Assembly: GCF_002741055.1 (NCBI RefSeq)
Contig: NZ_CP016809.1
Coordinates: 3,636,501-3,700,500 of the forward strand
Length of the DNA: 64,000 nt
DNA from: Paenibacillus ihbetae
GTDB lineage: Bacteria; Bacillota; Bacilli; Paenibacillales; Paenibacillaceae
Direction of reading: 5' to 3'
Made by a program: the position numbers and the translations under genes. Below, piece by piece: positions 9,244 through 17,602 of this stretch; position 1 is the first letter of the stretch; each line of letters starts with the position of its first letter. Under the pieces are notes generated by a model. It ran no database searches. It was given only the letters and a program-made list of their open reading frames with translations, and was not told where the DNA came from.

Positions 9244-10254
9244 CTAAATATGAATGGAAAAAAGGCCTAATATTGCGTTTTGCCGTCTGAATCCGTAATC
9301 CATCAGCTTTTGGGTCTCCGTAAATCTTTGCTCGGCATGGCCGGTCCCAAGAACGACGGAGATAAGCCGGACTCCGTTCCGGGCCGCGGTTCCGGTAAAG
9401 CAATAGCCGGCGGAGCGGGTATACCCTGTCTTAAAGCCGTCGCTTCCGTTATAGGCAAACGGCTCGCCGGGGAGCATGAGATTGGTCGTGTGCAGCGAGA
9501 CTCCCTTCTGGGGAATCGAAAGGTCGCGTTTACTCGCCACTTCGACGACGTCGGGATAGTTCTGAAGCAGCCACCTGGCGAGCATGCCCGCATCCCTTGC
9601 CGTCATGACCGTCTCGCCTGCGGAGGCCGCTTCGGGAAAGCCCCTCAAATCTTTGGCGGGAAGACCGGATGCATTGGCAAATACGGTCCGGCCGGACAGG
9701 CCGATCTCCTTCGCGCGGCGGTTCATGTTATCGACGAATTCGCGCTCGCTTCCGGCTAGATGCTCGGAGATGGCGATGGCCGCATCATTGGCCGAGTGAA
9801 TAATCAGCGCTTCGAACATTTCTCTAAGCGTGTAGGTCTCCCCGGCCTTCATGCCGATTTGGGAGCCGGGAGCTTTTTCGGCATAACGGCTGACGGGTAC
9901 CGTCTCGTTCCAATCATGCCGTCCTGAAGAGACGGCGTCCATGACCATAAGCTCGGTCATCATCTTGGCCATGCTTGCAGGAGGGAGCGGCAGATCGGCC
10001 CGCTGCGCGTACAGCACTCTTCCGGTTTCGGCATGGATGAGAATAGCCGAACGAGCTTCGATCGCGGGAGGAATGAAGACCTTCACGATGTAAAAGAAGA
10101 GCAGGCTGACGCAAAGGCCAAGGAACCACAGAGCCCACCCGGCTTGTCCCTTGCGTCTTCCGGCCGGCTTCGACCGACGCGGGGAACGATACGGCAAAGG
10201 GCTGTCGGTGCGCTGCCTTGAAGAAGAGAAACGTGGTTTGGATACCGTTGCCAT
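9244..10254 (-). CDS. Serine-type D-alanyl-D-alanine carboxypeptidase (PBP5-like)
   Basis: 336 residues. A basic, arginine-rich cytoplasmic leader (about 1-38) is followed by one membrane helix (about 40-60) and an external peptidase S11 domain. All three penicillin-binding motifs are present: SMAK (catalytic Ser94, Lys97), SAN in IHSANDAA, and KTG in DGFKTGYT. It trims the terminal D-Ala from peptidoglycan stem peptides. Unlike classical PBP5/DacA it has an N-terminal anchor and stops soon after the catalytic domain, with no long C-terminal beta domain or amphipathic anchor. It is followed on the same strand by the VanRS-like pair. Confidence 0.9.
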   Translation of the reverse strand: MATVSKPRFSSSRQRTDSPLPYRSPRRSKPAGRRKGQAGWALWFLGLCVSLLFFYIVKVFIPPAIEARSAILIHAETGRVLYAQRADLPLPPASMAKMMTELMVMDAVSSGRHDWNETVPVSRYAEKAPGSQIGMKAGETYTLREMFEALIIHSANDAAIAISEHLAGSEREFVDNMNRRAKEIGLSGRTVFANASGLPAKDLRGFPEAASAGETVMTARDAGMLARWLLQNYPDVVEVASKRDLSIPQKGVSLHTTNLMLPGEPFAYNGSDGFKTGYTRSAGYCFTGTAARNGVRLISVVLGTGHAEQRFTETQKLMDYGFRRQNAILGLFSIHI

Positions 10255-10397
10255 GACGGATGGATCGTCTCCTTTTTAGCGGGAATATGTAACCGAAACA
10301 AATGATATTAATCAGTCTAGCCGCGCGAGCTAAAGGAATTGTAAATGGAATCTTAAGAAAACATAAAGATTACCAGCAATTGAGTATCCCTGTAAGG

Positions 10398-10426
10398 TTG
10401 ACCTTGACCGGAATAAGATTTATACT
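10398..10426 (+). promoter_or_regulatory. Sigma-A promoter of the fur-like/regulator operon
   Basis: TTGACC (10398-10403), a 17-bp spacer, then TATACT (10421-10426). It is followed about 30 bp later by the fur-like gene. A Per-box-like element overlaps the -10. Confidence 0.65.
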
Positions 10427-10434
10427 TGATCTAA
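10420..10434. promoter_or_regulatory. Imperfect Per/Fur-box-like element overlapping the -10
   Basis: TTATACTTGATCTAA can be read as a 7-1-7 inverted repeat resembling the PerR consensus TTATAATNATTATAA. It overlaps the -10, where binding would repress, which would give autoregulation of the fur-like gene. The match is partial; compare the better site before the catalase. Confidence 0.4.
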
Positions 10435-10458
10435 AAATAAATTAAAAGGGTGAATACC

Positions 10459-10854
10459 TTGAAATCATTAAATCTAACCACACAGCGCCAAGCGGTATAT
10501 GATGTGCTGCGGGAGTCGCATGACCATCCGACGGCCGCGGAGATCATGAACCGCCTGGTGGAGAAAGGATATAACCTTGCGTACGGGACCGTCTATAACT
10601 CCTTGCGCTATTTGACGGATAAGCAGCTGATCCGGGAGCTGAAGCTTGGCGAAAGCGCAAGCCGGTACGATGCCCGGACGGATGAGCATCAGCATATCAT
10701 TTGTGAAGTGTGCGGCAAAGTCGACGAGGTCATGACGGAGGTGCCTAAGGATTGGGCGGACACCGTAGCGGGCGAAACCAGCTACGTGATCCATCATGCT
10801 CACGTTGTATTCGGGGGGGTGTGTCCAGAATGTCAAACCAAACGGAAGAAATAA
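10459..10854 (+). CDS. Fur/PerR-family metal-dependent transcriptional regulator
   Basis: 131 residues from TTG 10459, chosen because AAAGGGTG precedes it at proper spacing; an in-frame GTG at 10450 would overlap that SD. The winged-helix N-terminus carries TTQRQAVYDVLRESHDHPTAAEIM. The metal region has DEHQHIICEVCGKVDEV, and CPEC lies near the C-terminus, so both CxxC pairs of the structural zinc site are present. Catalase lies downstream and Per-box-like sites sit at both promoters, which suggests a peroxide-sensing PerR-type role; Fur or Zur function is not excluded. Its stop overlaps the next start (TAATG). Confidence 0.88.
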   Translation: MKSLNLTTQRQAVYDVLRESHDHPTAAEIMNRLVEKGYNLAYGTVYNSLRYLTDKQLIRELKLGESASRYDARTDEHQHIICEVCGKVDEVMTEVPKDWADTVAGETSYVIHHAHVVFGGVCPECQTKRKK

Positions 10855-11645
10855 TGGAGATGGCGACCGTATATTCGTTTCCGGACTGGAAGACGACGAG
10901 CTTGTACCAGCATCCGGGAGCGGGAATGCCGATCGGCGATGCTTGTCCTACGACGATGCGGGCGGCGCTGTTAAGCCGTTCGCCTGGTCGGGTTCATGAA
11001 ATGTTCATGACGCTGACGGAGAACTGCTTCGAGGTGATGATGTTCCGGAAGTGGGAGCCGCGCCTGCAGACGGCTCTGAACACCGGATTGATCATTGCCG
11101 ACATGACCGGCTGCAGAGACATGGCTGCCTTCAGCAAAGAACGAGAGCTGCTGCTGCCGGAGCATCCCTCGATCCCGGTGCTATACCTTGTTGGCGAGGA
11201 GCTCATGAGCAATGCCGGTACTAGTCTGATGAACGAGGAGCTCATGGTTTGGCCGGCTCGCTCGAAGGATACGATGATGTACCAAGTGCAGCGGACGATC
11301 CGCCTGTTCGCCCCCGTCCCGGCTCCTTCCGCCGATGAGGAAGCTAAAGGTCTCGTATATAAGGATCTGACCATTGATCGGGATAAAATGACGGTTCACC
11401 GCGGGCAAGCTCCGATTCATCTCACCAAGACGGAATACATGCTGCTTCTGCTGCTAATGGACAGCAAGGGAGCCGTCTGCACCCGAGAGGAGTTAATGAG
11501 CAAGATCTGGGATACGGATTTTATGGGCGGCAGCAATGTAGTGGACGTCCATATCAAGAGCTTGCGCAAGAAGCTGAGCGACAATGCAGGAGCACCGCGC
11601 TATATCGCGACGGTTCGTGGAGTAGGTTACCGCCTGGCGGACTAA
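10854..11645 (+). CDS. Atypical OmpR-type transcriptional regulator with degenerate receiver
   Basis: 263 residues from ATG 10854, which shares bases with the fur-like stop (TAATG coupling); an in-frame ATG at 10830 is an alternative. The C-terminal domain (about 165-260) is a clear OmpR-type winged helix: LTKTEYMLLLLLM, then VVDVHIKSLRKKL, then VRGVGYRLAD. The N-terminal region resembles a receiver fold only loosely. A single Asp remains in LIIADMTGC, the usual acidic pair is absent, the Thr/Ser position reads LVGEE and the KPF lysine motif is replaced by VWPAR. No kinase gene is adjacent. It is likely controlled by something other than phosphorylation; link to peroxide control is inferred from neighbours. 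Confidence 0.82.
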   Translation: MEMATVYSFPDWKTTSLYQHPGAGMPIGDACPTTMRAALLSRSPGRVHEMFMTLTENCFEVMMFRKWEPRLQTALNTGLIIADMTGCRDMAAFSKERELLLPEHPSIPVLYLVGEELMSNAGTSLMNEELMVWPARSKDTMMYQVQRTIRLFAPVPAPSADEEAKGLVYKDLTIDRDKMTVHRGQAPIHLTKTEYMLLLLLMDSKGAVCTREELMSKIWDTDFMGGSNVVDVHIKSLRKKLSDNAGAPRYIATVRGVGYRLAD

Positions 11646-11796
11646 CCTCCTCCTTTTTTTTCTGTTCACGGGCCGTTCATAAGAACTTCATCGAACGAAC
11701 ATAAAAGCTCATTGGTCAATCATGTAACGCTCATCGAAGGCTCATGCGACACTCATGACCGGACAAATTCCGGGATGATACAATCATTTCATAGAT

Positions 11797-11811
11797 TTAG
11801 ATTCAGTCTAA
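11797..11811. promoter_or_regulatory. Per-box-like operator of the catalase gene
   Basis: TTAGATTCAGTCTAA is a 7-1-7 inverted repeat with 6 of 7 arm positions paired, close in form to the PerR box. It lies just downstream of a TACAAT -10 (11779-11784; possible -35 ATGACC at 11755-11760, 18-bp spacer) and about 30 bp before the catalase start. The adjacent fur-like regulator is the obvious candidate protein. Confidence 0.5.
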
Positions 11812-11843
11812 AATCAATTATCGAAATGATGGAGGTTTTCCGC

Positions 11844-13313
11844 ATGGATAGATTGACAACGAACCAAGGAGCTCCTGTAGGAGACAATCAGAATTCGAAG
11901 ACGGCCGGCCGCCGCGGTCCTACGCTGCTGGAGGATTATCATCTGATTGAAAAGATCGCGCACTTTGACCGTGAACGGATACCGGAGCGCGTCGTTCACG
12001 CCCGTGGAGCAGGGGCGCATGGCATCTTCGTCGTGGAGAATGACATGAAGCCGTATACCAAAGCGGCCTTCCTGCAGGAGATCGGACAGGAGACGCCGGT
12101 CTTCGTTCGATTCTCCACCGTCATTCATGGAACGGGTTCCCCGGAAACGGCACGGGACCCGCGCGGCTTCGCCGTGAAGTTCTACACGGAGGAAGGCAAC
12201 TACGATATCGTTGGTAATCATATCCCCGTCTTCTTTATTCGGGATGCCATCAAATTCCCTGATATGGTTCACTCCCTGAAGCCGGCTCCGGACAGCAACA
12301 TCCAAGAGCCCGGACGGTACTGGGATTTCATGACGCTGTCCCCGGAATCGACGCATATGATGACCTGGGTGTTCTCCGATCATGGAACGCCGGCCAACTA
12401 CCGCGAGCTGGACGGATTCAGCGTGCATGCATTTAAATGGGTCAACAGCGAAGGCAAAGTCACTTATGTGAAATATAAATGGGAATCGCAGCAAGGGGTA
12501 CGCACCCTGGATGCCGATGAGCTGGTTGAAGTGCAGGGCAAGGATTTCAACCATGCAACGCGGGATCTGCGCGAGCATATCGAGCAAGGCGACTTTCCGA
12601 AGTGGCGTCTGATGGTGCAGTTGATGTCTCCGGAAGAGATGGACGATTTGCCCTTCGATCCCCTCGATGCAACGAAGGTATGGCCGGAGGACCGCTTTCC
12701 GTTCATTACGGTAGGCACCATGACCTTGAACCGCAACCCGCAAAATTTCTTCGCGGAAGTTGAGCAGGCCGCTTTCTCGCCAAGCGCGCTGGTTCCCGGC
12801 ATTGAGCCTTCGGAGGATAAGCTCCTTCAAGGACGCCTGTTCTCCTATCCGGATACGCAGCGTCACCGGCTTGGTCCCAACTACCTCCAAATTCCGATCA
12901 ATTGTCCATATGCACCGGTCCGCAACCACCAGCGCGACGGTCTGATGAACGTCAAGCAGGATCCGTCTCCGGTCAACTATGAGCCGAACAGCTATACGAC
13001 CGGACCGGTTGAGGATCGATCCGTTCAGGAGAGCGAAGCGCCGCTTAGCGGTCATGTCGTTCGCCAGCGTATCGAGAAGACGGACGACTTCACCCAAGCC
13101 GGAGAGCTGTATCGCTCCTTTACCCAGCAGCAGAAGGACAACCTGCTCCGCAACCTGATTGCGGATTTGAGCCAGGTGAAGCAGGATATCCAGCTGCGTG
13201 CCGTATGCAACTTCTACCGTGCAGACGCCGAATATGGAGCCAGACTGGCTGAGGGACTCGGCGTTGATCTGAGCGGCTTCATTCCGGCCGGGAACAAGCC
13301 GGAGATGGTATAA
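11844..13313 (+). CDS. katA: Heme catalase (monofunctional, small-subunit type)
   Basis: 489 residues from ATG 11844, with a GGAGG SD 8 nt upstream; the upstream in-frame extension is non-conserved. It decomposes hydrogen peroxide to water and oxygen. Catalytic His52 lies in VVHARGAGAHG, the distal-side Asn is in VGNHIPVFFIRDA, and the proximal heme ligand Tyr335 is in RLFSYPDTQRHRLGPNY. Length and motifs fit the clade 3 (KatA) catalases. It lies downstream of a fur-like regulator and an atypical response regulator, behind a Per-box-like operator, and is followed by a strong terminator. Confidence 0.97.
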   Translation: MDRLTTNQGAPVGDNQNSKTAGRRGPTLLEDYHLIEKIAHFDRERIPERVVHARGAGAHGIFVVENDMKPYTKAAFLQEIGQETPVFVRFSTVIHGTGSPETARDPRGFAVKFYTEEGNYDIVGNHIPVFFIRDAIKFPDMVHSLKPAPDSNIQEPGRYWDFMTLSPESTHMMTWVFSDHGTPANYRELDGFSVHAFKWVNSEGKVTYVKYKWESQQGVRTLDADELVEVQGKDFNHATRDLREHIEQGDFPKWRLMVQLMSPEEMDDLPFDPLDATKVWPEDRFPFITVGTMTLNRNPQNFFAEVEQAAFSPSALVPGIEPSEDKLLQGRLFSYPDTQRHRLGPNYLQIPINCPYAPVRNHQRDGLMNVKQDPSPVNYEPNSYTTGPVEDRSVQESEAPLSGHVVRQRIEKTDDFTQAGELYRSFTQQQKDNLLRNLIADLSQVKQDIQLRAVCNFYRADAEYGARLAEGLGVDLSGFIPAGNKPEMV

Positions 13314-13432
13314 GCGGCGTTATTAACGAAGGAAGGCAAGACGGAATAACTTCTTGGTCGATTGTCCGTAAAAGAGCCAGAGCCTAACGGCCTGCTTCTT
13401 CCGCTGTGCAGGCCGTGAAGCCATCACATATA

Positions 13433-13479
13433 GAGAGGTGTCCAGAAGATCCTGAGATCTTTTGGGGCACCTCTTTTTT
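13433..13479 (+). terminator. Intrinsic terminator after the catalase
   Basis: The arms AGAGGTG and CACCTCT, with an inner AGATC/GATCT stem, are followed directly by a T-run. It ends the catalase transcript about 120 bp after the stop codon. The remaining stretch up to the chemoreceptor holds only a sigma-D-like promoter; short ORFs there look spurious. Confidence 0.85.
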
Positions 13480-13721
13480 AGTCATCTTTTTTATAGGGAT
13501 ACCTGTCTCGTGTCGTTTCGGAGCTTGCCGTGGGCTTCCTCCTGTCTTGGGTGGTGGGGAGATGCTTTATCCATGAATCGTATTCCGCCTAGCTGTTATC
13601 TCGATTTCCTGGAGTCATCCATTCGTCGCTTCGCTTGTCCGTAACCCGCTCTTCACGGAAGGACACTGGTCCAACACTGGTCCTCCCGGCGCAATTGTAA
13701 ACAATTACCACATGAGGGATA

Positions 13722-13749
13722 TAACGATTCCTTTACCTGATGCCGATAA
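13722..13749 (+). promoter_or_regulatory. Sigma-D-like (motility) promoter of the chemoreceptor gene
   Basis: GCCGATAA (13742-13749) matches the sigma-D -10 consensus GCCGATAT at seven of eight positions. A TAAC (consensus TAAA) lies 16 bp upstream. It sits about 65 bp before a methyl-accepting chemotaxis gene, the expected target class. Confidence 0.55.
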
Positions 13750-13814
13750 GTTGAAGGGAAGATTTTAGTGACGAGGGAGTGTCCTCCCTGCGGATTGAAA
13801 GGATAGGAACCAAT

Positions 13815-15800
13815 ATGAAGACAAAGAAAACCAACCGGCTTCGGCGAAACATGATCATCACGTTTCTTGCGGTGCTGCTCGTTCCAAGCTTTGCGATTGG
13901 TTATATTACGTATCGCGACGCCAGCAATACTGTAGAGGAGGAAATTTTACGGAGTGCATCGCGGAGCGTGGAGACGGCCAATGATGTCATCAACCAGACG
14001 ATCGAAAATAAAATTCATGACTTAAGCTATTTCAGCGGCAAGATCAAAGGGGCAGCGGTCGATCAGGAGCTGGCATCCGGCAGCGAAACGGGACTCGCGG
14101 CCGTGCTGCGGCAATATCTGGGGCTGCACCCCGAAACGGTCGATATTTTTGCCGGGACAGCCCGGGGCGGCATTCTGAAAGCCTCTACGGACAAGCTTCC
14201 TGAAGGGTATGACCCGAGACAGACCGAGTGGTATAAGCTGGCCGTCAACGCCAAGGGTGAACCGATCATTACGACGCCGTATGCGTCACAGGCCGGATCG
14301 ATGATCGTTGTGACGATTGCGCAGATGCTCCCGGACGGATCCGGCGTGGTCGGCATTGATCTGAACTTAACCCAGATCCGCGATCTGGTTGAGGTCAAGG
14401 TTGGACGCGAAGGCTATACCATGGTGCTGGATCAGAAGCAGCACTATTTATTCCACCCGGAATACGCGGCCGGGACGGATGCATTGGCACAAGAGGCTTG
14501 GATCTCCCGCCTGTATGAGGGGACGGAAGGACAATTCCATTACGAGCATAACGGCGAGGATAAACAACTGAATTACATTACCAACGAACGGACCGGATGG
14601 AAGATTGCCGGAACGATGTATTTCTCGGAGGTGGAAGATTCCGTTCGCGGCATCCGGAATACGATGGTATTGGTGATGGCGTTGTCGCTTCTTGGCGCGT
14701 TTGCGCTGGCCATATGGAATATCCGCTCGGTGCTGAAGCCGATCCGCAAGCTGAGCAAGGCGACCGAAGTGATCAGCGACGGAGATTTGACTTATCGAAT
14801 GAGCGGATTCAAGCGGGACGAAATCGGAGAATTGGCCGATCATTTCCAGGCTATGGTGGATAATCTGCGCGAAATGGTGCATGGCGTTATGGGGATGTCG
14901 GAGAATGTATCCGCCTCGTCGGAGGAGCTGTCGGCTAACGCGATGCAAAACACAGCGGCCGTCCAGCATGTGACCTCCTCGATTCAGGAGGTGGCGGCAG
15001 GCAGCGAGAGCCAGCTCTTCGCCGTCGAGGAAATCGTAAAGCGGATGAATCAAGTAACCCAGCATGCCGATTCCATTGCCGCTCTCCTTGAGGTTATGAG
15101 AGGGGCCATGAATCAGACGGAAGAGCTGGCCCAGGAAGGGAATACGGCCGTGATCACGGCTGCGGCTACGATGCAGGACATCAACCATTCGATGGAGGAG
15201 CTCGGCGGCGTCATCAGCCAGCTGTCCGAGCGGTCGGAGCAAATTCGCGGCATCGTCGGGACGATTGGCGAGATTGCCAAACAGACCAGCCTGCTGGCCC
15301 TTAATGCCTCCATTGAAGCATCGAGGGCGGGAGAACACGGCAGAGGATTTGCCGTCGTGGCCGCGGAAATTCGCAGCCTGGCGCATCGCTCGGAGGCATC
15401 GGCGCAGCATATTGCCGAGCTCATCGCCGCCATCCTGCAAGAGGTGGAACGGACGAATGCAGTAATGGCATCGGCCCAGGAGAACGTTTCCGAAGGCGTC
15501 GGCGCGGCTGACCTGACCGGACGCTCCTTCTCCCGTATTAAGAAGGCGGTCCACAAGGTGACCGGTCAGGTCAGCGAAACCGCCGAAACGGCTCGTCAGC
15601 TGGCGGACGACGCGAACGAAACGAGAACCGCTATCGATGCCATCCGGGATATTTCGGAGCAGACGTCCGGCCGGACGCAATCCATATCTGCCGCTTCCGA
15701 GGAGCAGCTTGCCTCGATGGAAGAGGTGAGCGCGTCGGCGACGGATTTGAGCCGGCAGGCGGAGGAGCTTCAAGAGCTGGTTCGGCGTTTCAAGGTTTAG
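13815..15800 (+). CDS. Methyl-accepting chemotaxis protein (Cache/HAMP/MCP signal)
   Basis: 661 residues from ATG 13815 with an AAAGGATAGG SD. Order of parts: first membrane helix at about 15-33, extracellular double-Cache-like sensor at about 35-280 ([39 protein letters not shown]), second helix at about 285-305, HAMP at about 305-358, then a long coiled coil. The conserved signalling tip is [21 protein letters not shown] followed by [15 protein letters not shown]. The pentapeptide tether for CheR is absent, as is usual in Firmicutes. The Cache motif resembles amino-acid sensing receptors, but the ligand is not determinable. Confidence 0.94.
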   Translation: MKTKKTNRLRRNMIITFLAVLLVPSFAIGYITYRDASNTVEEEILRSASRSVETANDVINQTIENKIHDLSYFSGKIKGAAVDQELASGSETGLAAVLRQYLGLHPETVDIFAGTARGGILKASTDKLPEGYDPRQTEWYKLAVNAKGEPIITTPYASQAGSMIVVTIAQMLPDGSGVVGIDLNLTQIRDLVEVKVGREGYTMVLDQKQHYLFHPEYAAGTDALAQEAWISRLYEGTEGQFHYEHNGEDKQLNYITNERTGWKIAGTMYFSEVEDSVRGIRNTMVLVMALSLLGAFALAIWNIRSVLKPIRKLSKATEVISDGDLTYRMSGFKRDEIGELADHFQAMVDNLREMVHGVMGMSENVSASSEELSANAMQNTAAVQHVTSSIQEVAAGSESQLFAVEEIVKRMNQVTQHADSIAALLEVMRGAMNQTEELAQEGNTAVITAAATMQDINHSMEELGGVISQLSERSEQIRGIVGTIGEIAKQTSLLALNASIEASRAGEHGRGFAVVAAEIRSLAHRSEASAQHIAELIAAILQEVERTNAVMASAQENVSEGVGAADLTGRSFSRIKKAVHKVTGQVSETAETARQLADDANETRTAIDAIRDISEQTSGRTQSISAASEEQLASMEEVSASATDLSRQAEELQELVRRFKV

Positions 15801-15849
15801 CAGCTTAATAGGAGCGGGCTGAATTGCAGCACTTCGAGATGAACATTCA

Positions 15850-15887
15850 AGCAGCGAAGGAGATGAATTCCCTTTGCTGCTTTTTTT
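15850..15887 (+). terminator. Intrinsic terminator after the chemoreceptor
   Basis: AAGCAGCgAAGG pairs with CCTTtGCTGCTT and is followed by seven T. It separates the chemoreceptor from the HEM4-domain gene. Confidence 0.85.
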
Positions 15888-16002
15888 ATGAGGACTGCGG
15901 CTCAAGTTTAAGACCAAAGTGACTTTCACTCTCGGGAGCGGGCCATTATACTGGAGTCAAATGGCAGAACCTGCACACTCTAGGAGAGCGAGGCAAAAAA
16001 TA

Positions 16003-16821
16003 ATGGCACAGCATATGAAAGATCGGGTTGTGGCCCTGGCCGGCCCCCGCAAAGCGGCGGAAATGGCTAAGCTGGTGGAGAACATGGGGGGAACCCCGCT
16101 GATTCGTCCGGCACAGGGGACGGTTTTTTTGGATGATGAGGTACTGCGTGAGTCGATTGAGAATTGGCTTAAAGAGCCCGCTCCGCCGTGGGCCATTTTT
16201 ACGACGGGCATCGGCCTTGAAGCCATCTATGATATGGCGGAGCAGATGGGCGTTTTGGACCGGTTGAATGCAACGCTTACGCAAACAACCATTGCGGCAA
16301 GAGGCTACAAAACAGTGAACGCGTTGAAAAAAAGAGGGCTTACACCTATCGTGAGGGATGATGACGGCAGCACCTCCGGACTCATTCGGGCGCTGGAGCC
16401 GTTTGATCTGGCAGATAAGCGTATCGTTCTCCAGCTGCATGGCGAATCTGCCCCTAAGCTCGTGGAATGGCTGGAGAGCCGGGGCGCTCAGGTGGAGACG
16501 ATCTTGCCGTATAAGCATATTCCGCCGCGGGAGGAAGACATCTCGCTGCTCGTTGACGAAATTATTCAGGGCAAGGTGGATGCCGTCGCGTTCACCAGTG
16601 CGCCGCAATTCCGGTTCCTGGCCGATTTCGCAAGAGATCACGGCAAGCTCGAGGCGGTGCTGGAGGCATTCCGGGGACCGGTGATCGCCGTTGCCGTCGG
16701 CAAGGTTACGGCACAGGGGCTGCGCGAGGAAGGAATCGCGCGCCTGCTAGTCCCCGAGGATGAGCGCATGGGCAGCATGATGGTCGAGCTCGGTCGATTT
16801 TTTGCCCAATCGGCGAATTAA
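16003..16821 (+). CDS. Uroporphyrinogen-III synthase-family (HEM4) protein
   Basis: 272 residues from ATG 16003 (GAGCGAGG about 9 nt upstream); in-frame ATGs at 15961 and 16015 are alternatives. The two-lobed HEM4 fold is suggested by RVVALAGPRKAAEMAKLVENMGG at the start, WAIFTTGIGLEAIYDMAE, IAARGYKTVNALKKRG and, in the second lobe, VDAVAFTSAPQFRFLADFA and VIAVAVGKVTAQGL. Classical HemD closes hydroxymethylbilane to uroporphyrinogen III for heme, siroheme and B12. No other hem gene is nearby, so this may be a second paralogue or a divergent member. Confidence 0.75.
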   Translation: MAQHMKDRVVALAGPRKAAEMAKLVENMGGTPLIRPAQGTVFLDDEVLRESIENWLKEPAPPWAIFTTGIGLEAIYDMAEQMGVLDRLNATLTQTTIAARGYKTVNALKKRGLTPIVRDDDGSTSGLIRALEPFDLADKRIVLQLHGESAPKLVEWLESRGAQVETILPYKHIPPREEDISLLVDEIIQGKVDAVAFTSAPQFRFLADFARDHGKLEAVLEAFRGPVIAVAVGKVTAQGLREEGIARLLVPEDERMGSMMVELGRFFAQSAN

Positions 16822-16931
16822 TGGCATGATAGGGGAGGGAGACGGGCGTGTCTTCCGGATTGAGCGTAAGGCTTGTGCATGTAATGGACCATCATGTGTA
16901 ATATTGTAAGTAGTAAATAGGAGGATGCCCC

Positions 16932-17570
16932 ATGGATAAAAGAAAAGCACTGCTGCTAGGCAGCTACACCCACCCCAAGTTTCACCCGCTCCAAGGGATC
17001 GATAAACAAGTGACACATCTTTTAAACGATATGTTCACGGTGCAGTGCACCGAAAATCATAAAATGCTCCATGAGAGCAATCTGTACCCTTATGAGCTGT
17101 GCATAGCCTACAGCGACTTGTGGGATGAGCGCGTATCTCCCCGGCAGACGGCGGGCCTGCTGTCTTACGTCAGCGGCGGCGGCGGCCTGCTTGTCATTCA
17201 TAACGGGATCACGCTGGCTAACCGGTATGAGCTGGCTCAGCTCATCGGAGCGCGGTTTGACGGCCATCCGCCGATGGATAAGCTGTACTTCGTTCCCGCC
17301 GAGACCGGTCATGATATCACGGAAGGCGTGGAGCCGTTTGTATTGGATGAGGAGCCTTACCGCTTCACCTTTAGCCCGTTTACGGAAAAAACGGTGCTGC
17401 TGCACTACGAGTATGAAGGTCAGCAGTGGCCGGCAGCCTGGTGCCATACGTACGGCATCGGCCGTGTGGTCTTTATCATGCCGGGCCACCATGAGCCTAG
17501 CTTCCTTCAGCCGCAGCTTCGGAGGCTTATCACGCAGGCTGCCAAATGGGCGGCGCGCGTTCCGGGCTAG
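16932..17570 (+). CDS. ThuA-like domain protein
   Basis: 212 residues with an AGGAGG SD before ATG 16932. The fold is class-I glutamine-amidotransferase-like: ALLLGSYTHPKFHP at the start, a central GGGGLLVIHNGITLANRYELAQLIGARFDGHP and a terminal GRVVFIMPGHH. This pattern is typical of ThuA, named for trehalose utilisation, whose biochemical role is not settled. The catalytic Cys of true amidotransferases is absent from the expected elbow, where HNG is read. It may be co-transcribed with the two-component genes that begin 32 bp later. Confidence 0.8.
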   Translation: MDKRKALLLGSYTHPKFHPLQGIDKQVTHLLNDMFTVQCTENHKMLHESNLYPYELCIAYSDLWDERVSPRQTAGLLSYVSGGGGLLVIHNGITLANRYELAQLIGARFDGHPPMDKLYFVPAETGHDITEGVEPFVLDEEPYRFTFSPFTEKTVLLHYEYEGQQWPAAWCHTYGIGRVVFIMPGHHEPSFLQPQLRRLITQAAKWAARVPG

Positions 17571-17602
17571 AACATACGGAGCATGCCTGTAGGAGGGATT
17601 GG

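Noticed and set aside
7247..10254. Calling this a vancomycin-resistance cluster
   Set aside because: There is no vanH, vanA/B ligase or vanX; only the regulators resemble VanRS, and the carboxypeptidase is a common serine type.
13462..13644. 60-codon ORF after the catalase terminator
   Set aside because: It starts inside the terminator stem-loop and has no SD or recognisable protein.
14448..15929. 493-codon minus-strand ORF opposite the chemoreceptor
   Set aside because: The plus strand encodes an unmistakable MCP; the antisense product is rich in Arg/His/Leu without any motif.
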